64,000 bases of DNA from CAWATZ01 sp963784995 (GTDB lineage Bacteria; Planctomycetota; Planctomycetia; Gemmatales; Gemmataceae): assembly GCA_963784995.1 (NCBI GenBank), contig CAWATZ010000006.1:1116001-1180000 (forward strand). Direction: 5' to 3'. Within the stretch, counting starts at the first letter, position 1; every line of letters starts with the position of its first letter. Shown piece after piece: positions 16,388-25,619 of the stretch. The translations under genes and the position numbers were made by a program. The notes under the pieces were generated by a model. That model had not been told where the DNA came from and made no database searches. It saw only the letters and a program-made list of their open reading frames with translations.

Positions 16388-17149
16388 ATGTCCAGACGCA
16401 AGGGGTTCACGCTGGTAGAACTGCTCGTGATAATCGCCATCTTGGCCGTGCTGATTGCCCTGCTTCTGCCGGCCGTGCAGTCGGCCCGCGAGGCTGCCGC
16501 CCGCTTGGATAGCCAGAACAACCTCAAGCAGATTATTCTCGCGGTCCATAACTTCGCCAACGACCACGAGGGGTTGCTGCCAGATTACCAGGGCAGCGAG
16601 GACTCCTCAACGAACCCCGGCGAGTCTCTATTCGTCGCCATCCTGCCGTACAATGAGTTGGCCCAAGCGTATTGGGACGCTCAGGTCAAAGAACAGCCAG
16701 TGGCGATCAAGCTCTATGTCAGCCCAGCCGATCCAAACTACGCCGAGGCCCTACGCCTCCAACTGACCAGTTACGCAGCCAACGTCCAGTTGTTTGGCAA
16801 ACAATTGAGTCTGAACTACTCACTTACTGACGGCCTATCCAACACCATCGCTTTCGGCGGACACTACGCCGTCTGCGGCCGCGCCCGCTTTGGGTTCGAG
16901 TCAAAGTCCAAACTATTAGACAAAGACTATCCAGCAAGCTTCGGCTGGTACAACTTGGATGAGACCTTCCAGGTGCTGCCCGCAGCGGCGACTTGTCAAA
17001 CGTTCATGGCGCAGACGCCGCATCGGGCGGGGCTGCTCGTGGCGCTGGCAGACGGCAGCGGGCGGACCATTTCGCCGAACATTTCGCTGGCGACCTACAA
17101 GGCGGCGTTGACGCCTGCGCGGGGGGATGTCCTTGGTCCCGACTGGTAG
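16388..17149 (+). CDS. DUF1559 family protein with prepilin-type N-terminus
   Basis: 253 residues starting with a type IV prepilin/pseudopilin signal: RRKGFTLVELLVIIAILAVL, with the processing Gly before Phe and Glu at +5. Then comes the planctomycete DUF1559 pattern LLPAVQSAREAAAR and NNLKQIILAVHNFANDHEG. The C-terminal part has the usual LADGSGRTISPNISLATYKA ending, close to the family H-x-x-G and ADGSVR region. Such proteins are numerous in planctomycetes and are thought to be exported by a type II-like system; individual roles are unknown. Confidence 0.88.
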   Translation: MSRRKGFTLVELLVIIAILAVLIALLLPAVQSAREAAARLDSQNNLKQIILAVHNFANDHEGLLPDYQGSEDSSTNPGESLFVAILPYNELAQAYWDAQVKEQPVAIKLYVSPADPNYAEALRLQLTSYAANVQLFGKQLSLNYSLTDGLSNTIAFGGHYAVCGRARFGFESKSKLLDKDYPASFGWYNLDETFQVLPAAATCQTFMAQTPHRAGLLVALADGSGRTISPNISLATYKAALTPARGDVLGPDW

Positions 17150-17610
17150 TGGTCGGGCGGACGACTCAGCGGACGCGCTCGCTGAACCCTAGGACGTCAC
17201 AAGACCGCCGATTTGAATCTCCCGAACCTTGGTGGAGGCGAACAGGACTTTGCTCAGGGCCTACGCATTACAGCCTGCCTGAATTATTGTGCAGCGCTTG
17301 ATTTCGTCAAGAGGTGACGCCTACGATTCTTCTCGGGAAGCCCCCTCTTCAAGGAGAAGGACGATGGCCCTGTGTGCTTTTTCCGTCTCGCGCTACTTCA
17401 CCCGACTCCGCGACCCCCGTCGCCAGCACCTCAAGCGTCACCTGTTGATCGACATCATCGTCATCGCCATTTGTGCCGTGATTGCCAATGCCAATGATTG
17501 GCAACAAGTGGTCACCTTTGCCAAGCGACGCCGTGCTTGGCTCCAGACCTTTCTCCGCCTGCCTAACGGGATTCCTTCCCACGATACCTTTGAGCGGGTC
17601 TTTGAACGAC

Positions 17611-19266
17611 CTGTACTTTCCGTAACTTCCTGACACTTTTCCTTAACCGATCTGGAAACTCGGTAATGTCCGGTTCTGGCGCAGGCAGCACTGGCAAGGT
17701 GGCCAAGAGCCGGTCCTCTGCGCACGATGATGGTTGCCTGACCCCATCGTACCCAAGAGGAACCGGCTATGACATTCTCGCACTTACCCCCGTGGTTGTC
17801 TCGTCTGTTCGAGCGTTTCGGCGCTTTCCTCGACCGCCGCTCCGCCCTGCGCCTGCCTGTCCTGCTGCTCGGTATCCTGCTGGCTTCCAACCGCCGCACC
17901 GCCACCTCCTGGTTTCGGGCCGCAGGCATTGGCAAGGAGTTCCGCTGCGTCTACCACACCATCTACGCGGTGGGCCGACGCACCGACTCCTTGGCCCTGG
18001 CCGCCTGGACCACCGTGCGTCCTTGTTTGAGCCGTTGCCGTCGCTTGTGCGTCGGCATCGACGATCCGCCCACACCACGCTACGGCCCTTGCGTCGAGGG
18101 GGCCGGACTGCACCACAACCCCACCTCGGGTCCGGCCGGCGAGCAATTCGTCTACGGCCACGTCTGGGTCAGCCTGGCGGCCCTGGCCAAGCATCCTGCC
18201 TGGGGAACCATCGCCCTGCCTCTGCGGGCCGATCTCTACGTCCGACACGACGACGTGCCCAAGATCCCCAAGGAGTACCGTTGGACCTTCCACACCAAGT
18301 TGGAATTGGCAGCGGAGCAACTGAAGTGGCTCAAACCCTGGGTCGCTGGGCTGTTCGAGGAACTCTGGGTGGTGATCGACGGCGGCTACGCCAAGAAGCC
18401 GTTCCTGAAACCGGCGCGGCAGCAGGGCTTCGTCGTGGTCGGCCGGCTGCGCAAGGATGCTGCCCTCTATTCGTTGCCGCCCACGCAGCGGCGTCCCGGC
18501 CAGCGTGGGCCGCTGCCGACCTACGGCAAGGAACGGTTTGATCTGGCCAAGCGTGCCGGGCAGAGCCGGGGTTGGCAGTCCGTGGAGTGCGTGCAGTATA
18601 ACCAGAAGGTCAGCAAGACCTACAAGACGTTTCTGGCGACGTGGCGGCCAGCCGGGGGGATGATTCGGGTGGTCATCGTCAAGGAAAAGGACGGCTGGAT
18701 CCCGTTGTTCTGCACCAACCCGGCGGCGGCGGTGGCGGACATCCTGGAAGCGGCGGCGGACCGAGGCAGCCACGAGCAGACGTTCAAGGACGTCAAGGAG
18801 GTCTGGGGAGCGGGCCAGCAGCAACTGCGCAACGTCTACAGCAACGTGGGGGCCTTCAACCTGAACGGTTGGATGTACAGCAGTGTGGAGGCCTGGGCCT
18901 GGGACCGGTCGGCGGAGGAGTTGGTCGATCGCAGTGCCAGCCCGTGGGACCAGGAAGAGAGGCGTCCTTCGCATGCGGACAAACGGAAAGCCTTGCAATT
19001 GCAGGTGCTGCGTCAGGAAATCGAAGCGGTTCTGTCCGGCCCACCGAACCCCCAGAGATACCGGGAGTTGGCAGAGAAGTTGTTGGCCCTGGCCGTTTGA
19101 GAGAGCGCAGGGAGCGGCCAGGACAGCTCCAGATGCAGCACTGAGCCTGATGGACCGTGCGAGGAAGCCCCTTGGCTGGCTCGACGCTGCCCAGAGTCTG
19201 CAATCAGGCATCAAAGAGTGTCTAGGTCGGTTTTAGATAAGTGTGAGGAAGTTCCGGAAAGTACAG
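17611..19266 (+). mobile_element. Complete IS element nested in the ISAs1 transposase
   Basis: A 1656-base element with imperfect inverted repeats of about 44 bases. Both ends start CTGTACTTTCC, then GTAACTTCCTGACACTT on the left and GGAACTTCCTCACACTT on the right. A 6-base direct repeat AACGAC (17605-17610 and 19267-19272) flanks it. It carries a single intact transposase gene. Confidence 0.93.
17769..19100 (+). CDS. DDE-type transposase of the nested IS
   Basis: 443 residues from the ATG at 17769. It has Asp-containing beta strands (CVGIDDPP, LWVVIDGGYAKK) and a late Glu in GSHEQTFKDVKEVWG, consistent with an RNase H-like DDE transposase. Its C-terminal tail is rich in charged helices. It resembles the IS4/IS701-like superfamily in general plan, but the exact family could not be settled by eye. 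The frame is intact, so this element could still be active. Confidence 0.85.
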   Translation: MTFSHLPPWLSRLFERFGAFLDRRSALRLPVLLLGILLASNRRTATSWFRAAGIGKEFRCVYHTIYAVGRRTDSLALAAWTTVRPCLSRCRRLCVGIDDPPTPRYGPCVEGAGLHHNPTSGPAGEQFVYGHVWVSLAALAKHPAWGTIALPLRADLYVRHDDVPKIPKEYRWTFHTKLELAAEQLKWLKPWVAGLFEELWVVIDGGYAKKPFLKPARQQGFVVVGRLRKDAALYSLPPTQRRPGQRGPLPTYGKERFDLAKRAGQSRGWQSVECVQYNQKVSKTYKTFLATWRPAGGMIRVVIVKEKDGWIPLFCTNPAAAVADILEAAADRGSHEQTFKDVKEVWGAGQQQLRNVYSNVGAFNLNGWMYSSVEAWAWDRSAEELVDRSASPWDQEERRPSHADKRKALQLQVLRQEIEAVLSGPPNPQRYRELAEKLLALAV

Positions 19267-20400
19267 AACGACTTGACCCCCAAGCCTTTCAAGCCTGCTT
19301 TTATCAGTGGATTGCAGCCTTGGCGCAAACACTTGGGTTGGGGCACGTCGCCATTGATGGCAAGACCCTCCGTCACTCCGGCAATGCTCCCAAGGGTTGG
19401 CGCACCCCTTCACCTCGTCAGTGCCTGGGCCAGCGAAGTCCACCTCAGCTTGGGTCAAGTGGCCGTTGATCAGAAGTCCAACGAAATCACAGCGATTCCC
19501 AAACTATTGGAATTGCTGGACTTGCATGGTGCATTGGTGACGATTGACGCCATGGGTTGCCAGAAGGAGATCGCCAAACAGATCGTTGATGGTGGTGGCG
19601 ACTATCTCTTCACCGTGAAGGACAACCAACCGAACCTGTTGACGGACATCCAGGACTGTCTAGCCAAAGCGATTGAGAGTAACTTCGAGGGGTTGTCTTG
19701 GGACAGGTATGAAACAACTGAGCGTGGTCACGGCCGGCAGGAGAAACGAGTGTATCTGACCCTGGCCAATCCCCTGGGGATTCGGAACCAAGATGCCTGG
19801 GCAAAACTTCAGGTGATCGGCATGTGGACCAGCGAGCGTGTGGTGAAGGGCCAACGGAGTGAGGAGGTCCACTTTTTCATCGGCAGTCGGCTGATGAGTG
19901 CTCAGAAGTACGGTCAGGCGTTGCGGGGCCATTGGGGAATCGAGAACAAGCTGCATTGGCACTTGGACGTCACCTTGGCTGAGGATGCCAACCGGGTCCA
20001 GCACCGGCAGGGAGCGGAAAACCTGGCCCTGGTGCGTCGGTTAGCCGTGGCATTGTTGAAGCGCCATCTTGGCAAGGAGAGCATGGCGTGTAAACGGCTG
20101 GCTGCTGCCTATGACACGGATTTTCTCGAAGAAATCCTGCAAAACAGTTGCAATCTTGGTAAGGTGTAATGCGTAGGCCCTGGGACTTTGCTCGGAATGC
20201 ATTCCTCGCGGCGGTGTTCGGCCGTCAGGATGCGGAGATCTCTTGAGTCCAGGTCCCGAACCCAGTGCTGGAAGGAGTCCTGTGGAATATCGTCCTCCGG
20301 CGTTTCTTTGAACGCATCGAGGAGGCTTCGCAGTTCTCGTCAGGGAGAATGGGCCTGGCTTTGTGCAGGCACGGACTCCCTCACGTTTCCCTGGGAAACC

Positions 20401-20727
20401 TCATTCGCGCACAATACCTTGAGAATTGGCGGAAGCGTCCACCGCTAGGTGTTCCGCCCCTATTTGTTGGTACAACTCTCGCAACGCAGCCGCTGCCTGT
20501 TCCGCGAGCAGATACCACTCAGGCCGCGCGATGCAAGCCGGGTGCGACCGAAGGTGTCGCTCCAGCATGTCGGTGAGCAATGCCGTCCGATCCAGCAGCT
20601 CGTGGCACCCCGCCGAGCCGGGCTGGTATTCCTTCGCCCAGTCCTCCCCCGAATCGGCAGCTAGCTCGCGGGCCTGCTTCTGGCGGTCTTGCTCGACATT
20701 CTGGGGACTCAAGTTTTCGACATTCAT
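20401..20727 (-). CDS. Small conserved hypothetical protein, copy 2
   Basis: 108 residues, paralogue of 13575-13883. Both begin MNV-E-LSP, share AADSGEDWAKEYQPGSAGC and ELYQQIGAEHLA, and differ at the C-terminus, where this copy continues into unrelated sequence beside the IS-split pseudogene. GGAGTAAGG before the ATG at 20727 is the ribosome-binding site. It follows the intact DUF1501 gene on the same strand, so it may be its partner. Function unknown. Confidence 0.6.
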   Translation of the reverse strand: MNVENLSPQNVEQDRQKQARELAADSGEDWAKEYQPGSAGCHELLDRTALLTDMLERHLRSHPACIARPEWYLLAEQAAAALRELYQQIGAEHLAVDASANSQGIVRE

Positions 20728-20794
20728 GACCTTACTCCTGGAGTCCGGCCTGGCGCAGGATGCTCCGGTATTACAGCGGCAGGGAAGATGATCG

Positions 20795-20847
20795 CGTAGG
20801 ACAGGCAGCCTTGCCTGTCCCGGACAGGCAAGGCTGCCTGTCCTACG
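20795..20847. repeat. Palindromic repeat, family A
   Basis: CGTAGGACAGGCAGCCTTGC and its inverted copy meet around CCGG. It lies between the DUF1501 gene and the small downstream gene. In the copied version of this locus (13884-13905) about 135 bases, including this palindrome, are absent, which gives an empty/filled comparison. Confidence 0.92.
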
Positions 20848-20884
20848 GGCGTCTCTTGCGTGCCGGCGGAATAAGTGCCCCGGC

Positions 20885-22243
20885 TCAGGCCAGCAGCTCC
20901 CGGATCGGCTGCCCGCTCTCCAGCAGTGCCACCGGCCGGCTCAGGCCGTCGGTGAAGGTCACGGTCTTCGCGTCGATGCCCAGGTGGTGGTAGACCGTGG
21001 CCGCCACGTCCTGCGGGCTGATCGGCCGGTCGCGAACGTATTCGCCGCGCGGACTGCTCTTGCCGATGACCTGGCCCATCTTCATGCCGCCGCAGCCCAG
21101 CAGCACGCTGAACGTGTCGCCCCAGTGGTCCCGGCCGCCCGCGGAGTTCATCCGCGGCGTCCGGCCGAACTCGCCCATCGCCACCACCAGCGTTTTCTCG
21201 TAGAGGCCGCGCTGCTGCAGGTCCTCGATCAGGCCGGCAATCGCCCGGTCCAGCGGCGGAATCAGCAGGCGGCCGCCTTCTTCCGTCCGCATCCGGTTGG
21301 CCGTGCCGTGATGGTCCCACGGCACACAGTTGACCGTCACGAACGTGACGCCCGCCTCGATCAGCCGGCGGGCCAGCAGGGCACTCTGGCCGAAGGTATG
21401 CCGGCCGTAACGGTCCCGCAGCGCGTCCGGCTCGGCGCTGATCTGGAACGCCTCGGCCACGCGCTTGCTGGTCAGCAGGTCAAAGGCCCGCTGGTAGTGC
21501 TGGTTCAGGTCGGCCAGCTTCGCCTCGTTGTCCCGCCGCACCTGATCCACCGCGTCGAGGATCTGCCGGCGATCCTCCAGCCGCGCGAACGAGAGTTCGG
21601 GAGCCAGCGACAGGTTCCGGACCTTGAATTGCGGCAGGTTCGGATCCGATTCCACGATGAAGGGATTGACGCCGCCGCCCAGGTACGCGGCGTAGTGGAA
21701 GAAGTTGTCGGTGCCGCCGCGCAGGTGGGGGACCGCGACGTAGGGCGGCATGCCGGGACGGTTGCTGCCGCGCAGCCGGGCCACGACGGAACCCAGAGAC
21801 GGGCGGCGCTGCTTTTTGAAGTCGGGGGCATTGAAGGCGGGGCCCTCGTAACCGGTCAGCATCCAGTGGTTGGCCTTGGTGTGATCGCCCGTGCCGTGGT
21901 TGACCGTGCGCAGGACCGCCAGCCTGTCTATCAGCTGGGCCTGGCCCGGGAGCAGTTCGCCGAACTGGACGCCGGGAACAGAGGTGCGGATGGCCTTGAA
22001 GGGGCCGCGATACTGCTCCGTGGCCTCCGGCTTGGGGTCCCAGGTTTCCATGTGCCCGGGGCCGCCGCTCAGCCAGAACAGGATCACGCTGGTGTCGCGG
22101 ACCACCGGGGCTGCCTGGGCCGAGCGCATCCTCAGGATGTCGGGCAGCAGCAAGCCACCCACGCCCAGCAGGCCAGCCTGGATGAAGTTGCGCCGCGTGG
22201 TCCCCTCGCAATTGCTGCCGGCACCGCCAACGATTCGGAACAT
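20885..22243 (-). CDS. DUF1501 domain-containing protein (Tat-exported sulfatase-like)
   Basis: 452 residues with a twin-arginine-type start (TTRRNFIQAGLLGVGGLLLP). It then has the family run VILFWLSGGPGHMETWDPKP, LLARRLIEAGVTFVTVN, VVAMGEFGRTPRMN and GRDHWGDTFSVLLGCGGMKMG, ending in IRELLA. DUF1501 proteins belong to the alkaline phosphatase-like superfamily, are exported, and are abundant in planctomycetes, usually beside DUF1549/DUF1553 proteins. Here there is no such partner next to it. Its 3' half is the source (or sister) of the chimera at 13906-14655. Confidence 0.9.
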   Translation of the reverse strand: MFRIVGGAGSNCEGTTRRNFIQAGLLGVGGLLLPDILRMRSAQAAPVVRDTSVILFWLSGGPGHMETWDPKPEATEQYRGPFKAIRTSVPGVQFGELLPGQAQLIDRLAVLRTVNHGTGDHTKANHWMLTGYEGPAFNAPDFKKQRRPSLGSVVARLRGSNRPGMPPYVAVPHLRGGTDNFFHYAAYLGGGVNPFIVESDPNLPQFKVRNLSLAPELSFARLEDRRQILDAVDQVRRDNEAKLADLNQHYQRAFDLLTSKRVAEAFQISAEPDALRDRYGRHTFGQSALLARRLIEAGVTFVTVNCVPWDHHGTANRMRTEEGGRLLIPPLDRAIAGLIEDLQQRGLYEKTLVVAMGEFGRTPRMNSAGGRDHWGDTFSVLLGCGGMKMGQVIGKSSPRGEYVRDRPISPQDVAATVYHHLGIDAKTVTFTDGLSRPVALLESGQPIRELLA

Positions 22244-22264
22244 GCTGGTATCCTCTTGCCTTCC

Positions 22265-22306
22265 TGATTTATCGTTTCGCGCCTGTTTGCGCGAAACGAT
22301 AAATCA
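22265..22306. terminator. Hairpin between the transglutaminase-like and DUF1501 genes
   Basis: TGATTTATCGTTTCGCGC and its exact inverted copy around a six-base loop. It lies between the stop of the upstream minus-strand gene (22326) and the start of DUF1501 (22243). It could end the first transcript or act in the leader of the second. No T-run follows, so the terminator call is tentative. It is AT-richer than the other palindromes. Confidence 0.5.
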
Positions 22307-22325
22307 AGACAGAATCGCCTGATCC

Positions 22326-24596
22326 TTACTTCTTCTCGTACACCTCCAGCTCCAGCTGCATCCGCGCATTCTTCGGCAGATCGACGCGGGTTACGTACCC
22401 CTCATCCACGCCCCGATCCTGCACCACCCGCAGCGCGAAGCCGCGGAACTGCATCTCCCCCGCCGCAATCTGCTTGACGGCCCGCGTCAGATCGACCGCA
22501 AACGTCTTCGGCGGATTGTACTCCGCGTCCCCCGGTTGTCGAGCCACGACGCCTGTGCCCTGAACGTCGCCCAGGTTCTTGAAATCGTAGGGCTTGCCCT
22601 CCTGGATGGGAGCGGCCAGCAAGGTGACGCCGACCTTGGTCGCTGCCTTCGCATGCCCGCGGACCACGGGAAAGGTCAGCCGGGCCTCGGCAATGTCCCG
22701 AGCCGGAGGCAGATCCTTCAGTTCGCCGCCGATCAGCAGGACCCAGGTTTCGCCCGGCTTCCACTTCAAGTAGTGATTCTCCTGTACCTGGCCGTCCTGA
22801 GACACGGCATGGCTTCCGCGCAGTTCGATGGTCCGCCGCGACGTCGGCCGCAGCACTTTCTTCGGCGGCGGGGCGATGCCGACCGTGAATGGATTGGGCA
22901 GCGTCTTCAGCTCGTCCCCTGCGTTCATCCGCGGCGCCTCGGCGCCTTCGGGCAGCGGCAGCGGCTTCGAGCCGGCCGCAAGGACTTCGCGCCGCAGGAA
23001 CAGCATCCGTGGATAGACCGGATACTTGCCTTTGGGCGTCGGCACGTCGATCTCGAACTTCGCGGGCAAGTCCTTTGCGGCAAACACCTTCTGCACGACC
23101 GTCGGCTTGCTGGCCCAGGTCGCATAATGGGCCCGGGCCAGCTCGGCACCGGCGTCTGCCAGTTCCTCGTAGGACTTGTTGCGGTAGCCGGTCTGGTAGG
23201 CGCAGGTGACCACCAGCTGGTTGTCCGCCAACTCCTTCGGGTCGGCGAGCGTGACCGTGATCGTGTTCTTGCCCGGCGACAGGTACGGCAGCGATCCGCG
23301 ATTGCACTGCACGATCGCCTCCAGGTTCAGCCCCGTCAGCGCCTCCGCGAACGTCAGCTTCACCAGGCAGGCGTATTGACCACCCACCTCCTCCGAGAAA
23401 TCCTCCAGCCGGATCGGCTTGAACGTCTTGCCGCCGTCGAGGGAAAGCGTGGCCGTCGCTCCCTCGGCCCGGCCGCTGGCCCGCGTCATCACGTACGGCG
23501 ACTGCAATTCCACTGTGATCGAGCCCGGCCGACCCGCCTCCGCGGGCAGCAGCTTGCCTCCTTGCAGCTTGACGTTGTCCCTGCCGGCCAACCCGCTGAG
23601 GAAGGCTTCGCTGCTGAAGTCGGGGGCAAAACGGAGCTTGCCGTTGGCATGGCTGCGCTTCGGCCCGCTGGAGCGTACGTACGGCTCGCAGATGGGACCG
23701 ATGGCCGGACAATTGCGATAGTCCTTGTCGCCGCAACCGTGGCCCGGCACGTACTTCCGGCCGTTCCACCAGTAAGCGTCCTTGACGCCGTCCCAGTCGA
23801 GCGTCAGCGAATAGCCCGGAGCCAGGTTCACGTCGGTCGAGTAGTCCGGGGAGTCGAACTTGAGCCCGGCCCAGCCGGTCGGACTGCCGGCCCGGTTGCT
23901 GCTGCGGATGCCCGTCAGAATGCCGCCGGGCTCGTCACCGCAGCTCAGGAACGACGGGGCCCGCCAGTTCGCCTTGTCGTTGACAATCTCGAAGCGATCG
24001 CCCTTGTGATACCAGACGTTGCGGGACCGGTCGAATTCCAGACCCTCGGTGACCAGGGCCGGGTTGGCCTTGATGTCGTCCTCGCCGGCGATGGTCCGGC
24101 CGCCGGGAGCGCTGGGGTCGGGCGTCCAGGCGTAGAACTTGAGGAACACGTCCAGGTAATGCCAGCGGCCGTTGTATTGCACCTCGACGGTGGTGTGGCC
24201 GGGATTGCTCCAGCCGACGAAGCGCCACGGCCAGCCCATCTCGCGCCACAGGGCCGCCTCGATGGTGTGCAAACCGCCGCACAGGCTCCAGCCGTAGACG
24301 TTGATCTCCTTCAGCGCCCCCAGGCCGCCTTTCTCGCCTGGATAGCCCTGGTGGTAGTGCGTCAGCTGCATGAAGTTGTAGATGGCAATGGCTTTCTCAT
24401 CGTTGGTCTTGCAGCCGCGCGTCACGCTCTCGACGATGGACTTCAGCGAGGAGCAATCCGGGGCCCGGTCGGTGAGGACCCTGATCTGCCGGACCTTGCC
24501 CTTCGGGGGCGATGGATCGGCGGCGGGAACGGTGGGAATGAGGCCGGCAACGGTCAAGCAGCAGCAAATCGCGAGGACCGGTCTGAGGGCTGGCAT
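22326..24596 (-). CDS. Secreted transglutaminase-like domain protein
   Basis: 756 residues from the ATG at 24596, preceded by AAAGGA at fair spacing; an upstream ATG at 24626 would place extra residues before the signal peptide (MPALRPVLAICCCLTVAGL). The transglutaminase/protease-like core has Cys in YGWSLCGGLHTIEA, His in SNPGHTTVEVQYNG and Asp in WHYLDVFLKFYAW, the expected Cys-His-Asp order. The long C-terminal part is beta-rich and looks like carbohydrate- or cell-surface-binding domains. It probably acts outside the cytoplasm, but peptidase versus cross-linking activity cannot be told. Confidence 0.78.
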   Translation of the reverse strand: MPALRPVLAICCCLTVAGLIPTVPAADPSPPKGKVRQIRVLTDRAPDCSSLKSIVESVTRGCKTNDEKAIAIYNFMQLTHYHQGYPGEKGGLGALKEINVYGWSLCGGLHTIEAALWREMGWPWRFVGWSNPGHTTVEVQYNGRWHYLDVFLKFYAWTPDPSAPGGRTIAGEDDIKANPALVTEGLEFDRSRNVWYHKGDRFEIVNDKANWRAPSFLSCGDEPGGILTGIRSSNRAGSPTGWAGLKFDSPDYSTDVNLAPGYSLTLDWDGVKDAYWWNGRKYVPGHGCGDKDYRNCPAIGPICEPYVRSSGPKRSHANGKLRFAPDFSSEAFLSGLAGRDNVKLQGGKLLPAEAGRPGSITVELQSPYVMTRASGRAEGATATLSLDGGKTFKPIRLEDFSEEVGGQYACLVKLTFAEALTGLNLEAIVQCNRGSLPYLSPGKNTITVTLADPKELADNQLVVTCAYQTGYRNKSYEELADAGAELARAHYATWASKPTVVQKVFAAKDLPAKFEIDVPTPKGKYPVYPRMLFLRREVLAAGSKPLPLPEGAEAPRMNAGDELKTLPNPFTVGIAPPPKKVLRPTSRRTIELRGSHAVSQDGQVQENHYLKWKPGETWVLLIGGELKDLPPARDIAEARLTFPVVRGHAKAATKVGVTLLAAPIQEGKPYDFKNLGDVQGTGVVARQPGDAEYNPPKTFAVDLTRAVKQIAAGEMQFRGFALRVVQDRGVDEGYVTRVDLPKNARMQLELEVYEKK

Positions 24597-24719
24597 GGAG
24601 GGATGTCCTTTCAGCGTTGCTCTCACGGAGGCGGGAAAACGAACTCAAGCGTTGAGCTTGATTCTAAGCTCCGCGAGAGCAACCTGCAAGGATCTCTTTC
24701 TTATCTGCGGCGGAGCCCG

Positions 24720-25552
24720 TCACCGGATCGGCTCCTCCGCCAGCGTGTCGGGCTTGATCGCAATGAGCCGCTGAATCTCCCGGACCTTGGCGGACACGAA
24801 CAGGACGTTGGTCAGGACAAACTCCTCCCGGCGGTTGCCGCCCGTCAAGATGCGGAGGTCGCCCGAGCCCAGGCCGAGGATCAAGTGCCGGAAGAGGTCC
24901 TGCCGTTCCTTTTCAAACTCCATGCTGCGCGTGTCGTAGCTTTTCGAGGCCCCGCCGATCACCACTTCCTGGGTCATCTGGCCTGGTCGAATGCGCCAGT
25001 AACGCATGTGATCGTAGCCAAAGACGATCAGCACCCAGAAAACAAAAAGGACCGTCGAGAAGATCACGTAGAAACCGTAGTTCAGGTGAACCGACAGGTA
25101 AGGGAGCCAGCCCAGGATCGTTTCCCACCAACCAAAGTAGGCGCACAGCAGGACACCGAACAGAACGACGAGGACGGCAACCAGCGAAGCCATGCCCCGC
25201 ATGGTGACGTTGGTGAGCAGAATCACCGCCAGCAGCGTCGCCAGGAACAGCACGCCGACGTTCTTGCTGGGATTAAACCACTCCTCGTGCCCACCAATGG
25301 TGATCAGCTCCCCCTGGAGCGCGAGAGAGCGGCCATGATGAAGCCGACCACCCAGACCGGCCACCAGTAGAAGAAGTTGGAATGGCTGTAGATGATCAGC
25401 TCCAGCTTCTCCTTTGGATGCTCGGCTGCGGCGTAAGTCGTTGCGGCAGCCGGCGCCACGGGTTGCTGGTAAACAGGAACGGAAGCCGGCGGTTCGGCGG
25501 GCGGGGAACCGGGACCGGGTTGCTGAGGCGGTGTGCCTGGTACGGTAGCCAT
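24720..25552 (-). pseudogene. Membrane protein with PH-like cytoplasmic tail, frameshifted
   Basis: From an ATG at 25552 the protein has a Pro/Ala-rich start (MATVPGTPPQQPGPGSPP), then EKLELIIYSHSNFFYWWPVWVVGFIM, a membrane segment. Near 25325 the frame breaks, and one base shifted it continues with LQGELITIGGHEEWFNPSKN, three more hydrophobic segments (about 25230-25020) and a soluble tail to 24720 (DLRILTGGNRREEFVLTNV). The tail recalls bacterial PH-like domains. A related 3' fragment is the pseudogene at 17189-20339. The break could be an assembly error. Confidence 0.6.
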
Positions 25553-25619
25553 GGGTTTCCCCTTTCACGTGGGCACAATAACAGGGGAAAGAGCAACCAG
25601 CATGCCAAGGCCGGCATCA

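Larger units (their letters stand above)
17364..20169 (+). pseudogene. ISAs1 family transposase, interrupted and frameshifted
   Basis: The start at 17364 has AAGGAGAAGG upstream and encodes the DDE_Tnp_1-associated N-terminus (YFTRLRDPRRQHLKRHLL). It runs to HDTFERVFER at 17610, where the second IS sits. It resumes at 19273 as LDPQAFQACFYQWIAAL, then HVAIDGKTLRHSG, the first catalytic Asp region. Near 19400 the frame shifts by one base and continues with LHLVSAWASE, TIDAMGCQKEIAKQIVD and RGHWGIENKLHWHLDV to 20169. Both breaks would inactivate it. Confidence 0.92.
17255..20182 (+). mobile_element. ISAs1-family insertion sequence, interrupted by a second IS
   Basis: Terminal inverted repeats CAGGGCCTACGCATTACA (left) and its reverse complement (right) bound the element. 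It is flanked by a 10-base direct repeat GGACTTTGCT at 17245-17254 and 20183-20192. ISAs1-family elements are known to make 8-10-base duplications. The transposase gene is broken by the nested IS and by a frameshift, so the element is inactive by itself. Confidence 0.93.
17189..20339 (-). pseudogene. Fragment of a membrane/PH-like protein gene, split by an IS
   Basis: Removing the ISAs1 element and one copy of the target duplication restores an open minus-strand frame from about 20339 across 20193 to a TAG at 17189. It reads RSLLDAFKETPEDDIPQDS, then DSRDLRILTAEHRREE and KVLFASTKVREIQ. This aligns with the C-terminus of the protein at 24720-25552 (SGDLRILTGGNRREE, VLFVSAKVREIQ). Only the 3' end of such a gene is present, so it was probably already partial when the IS arrived. 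Confidence 0.6.

Noticed and set aside
22536..25370. 944-residue plus-strand open frame
   Set aside because: It is the complement of the transglutaminase-like and membrane protein genes, has no domain-like sequence and no ribosome-binding site. High GC makes such long shadows common.
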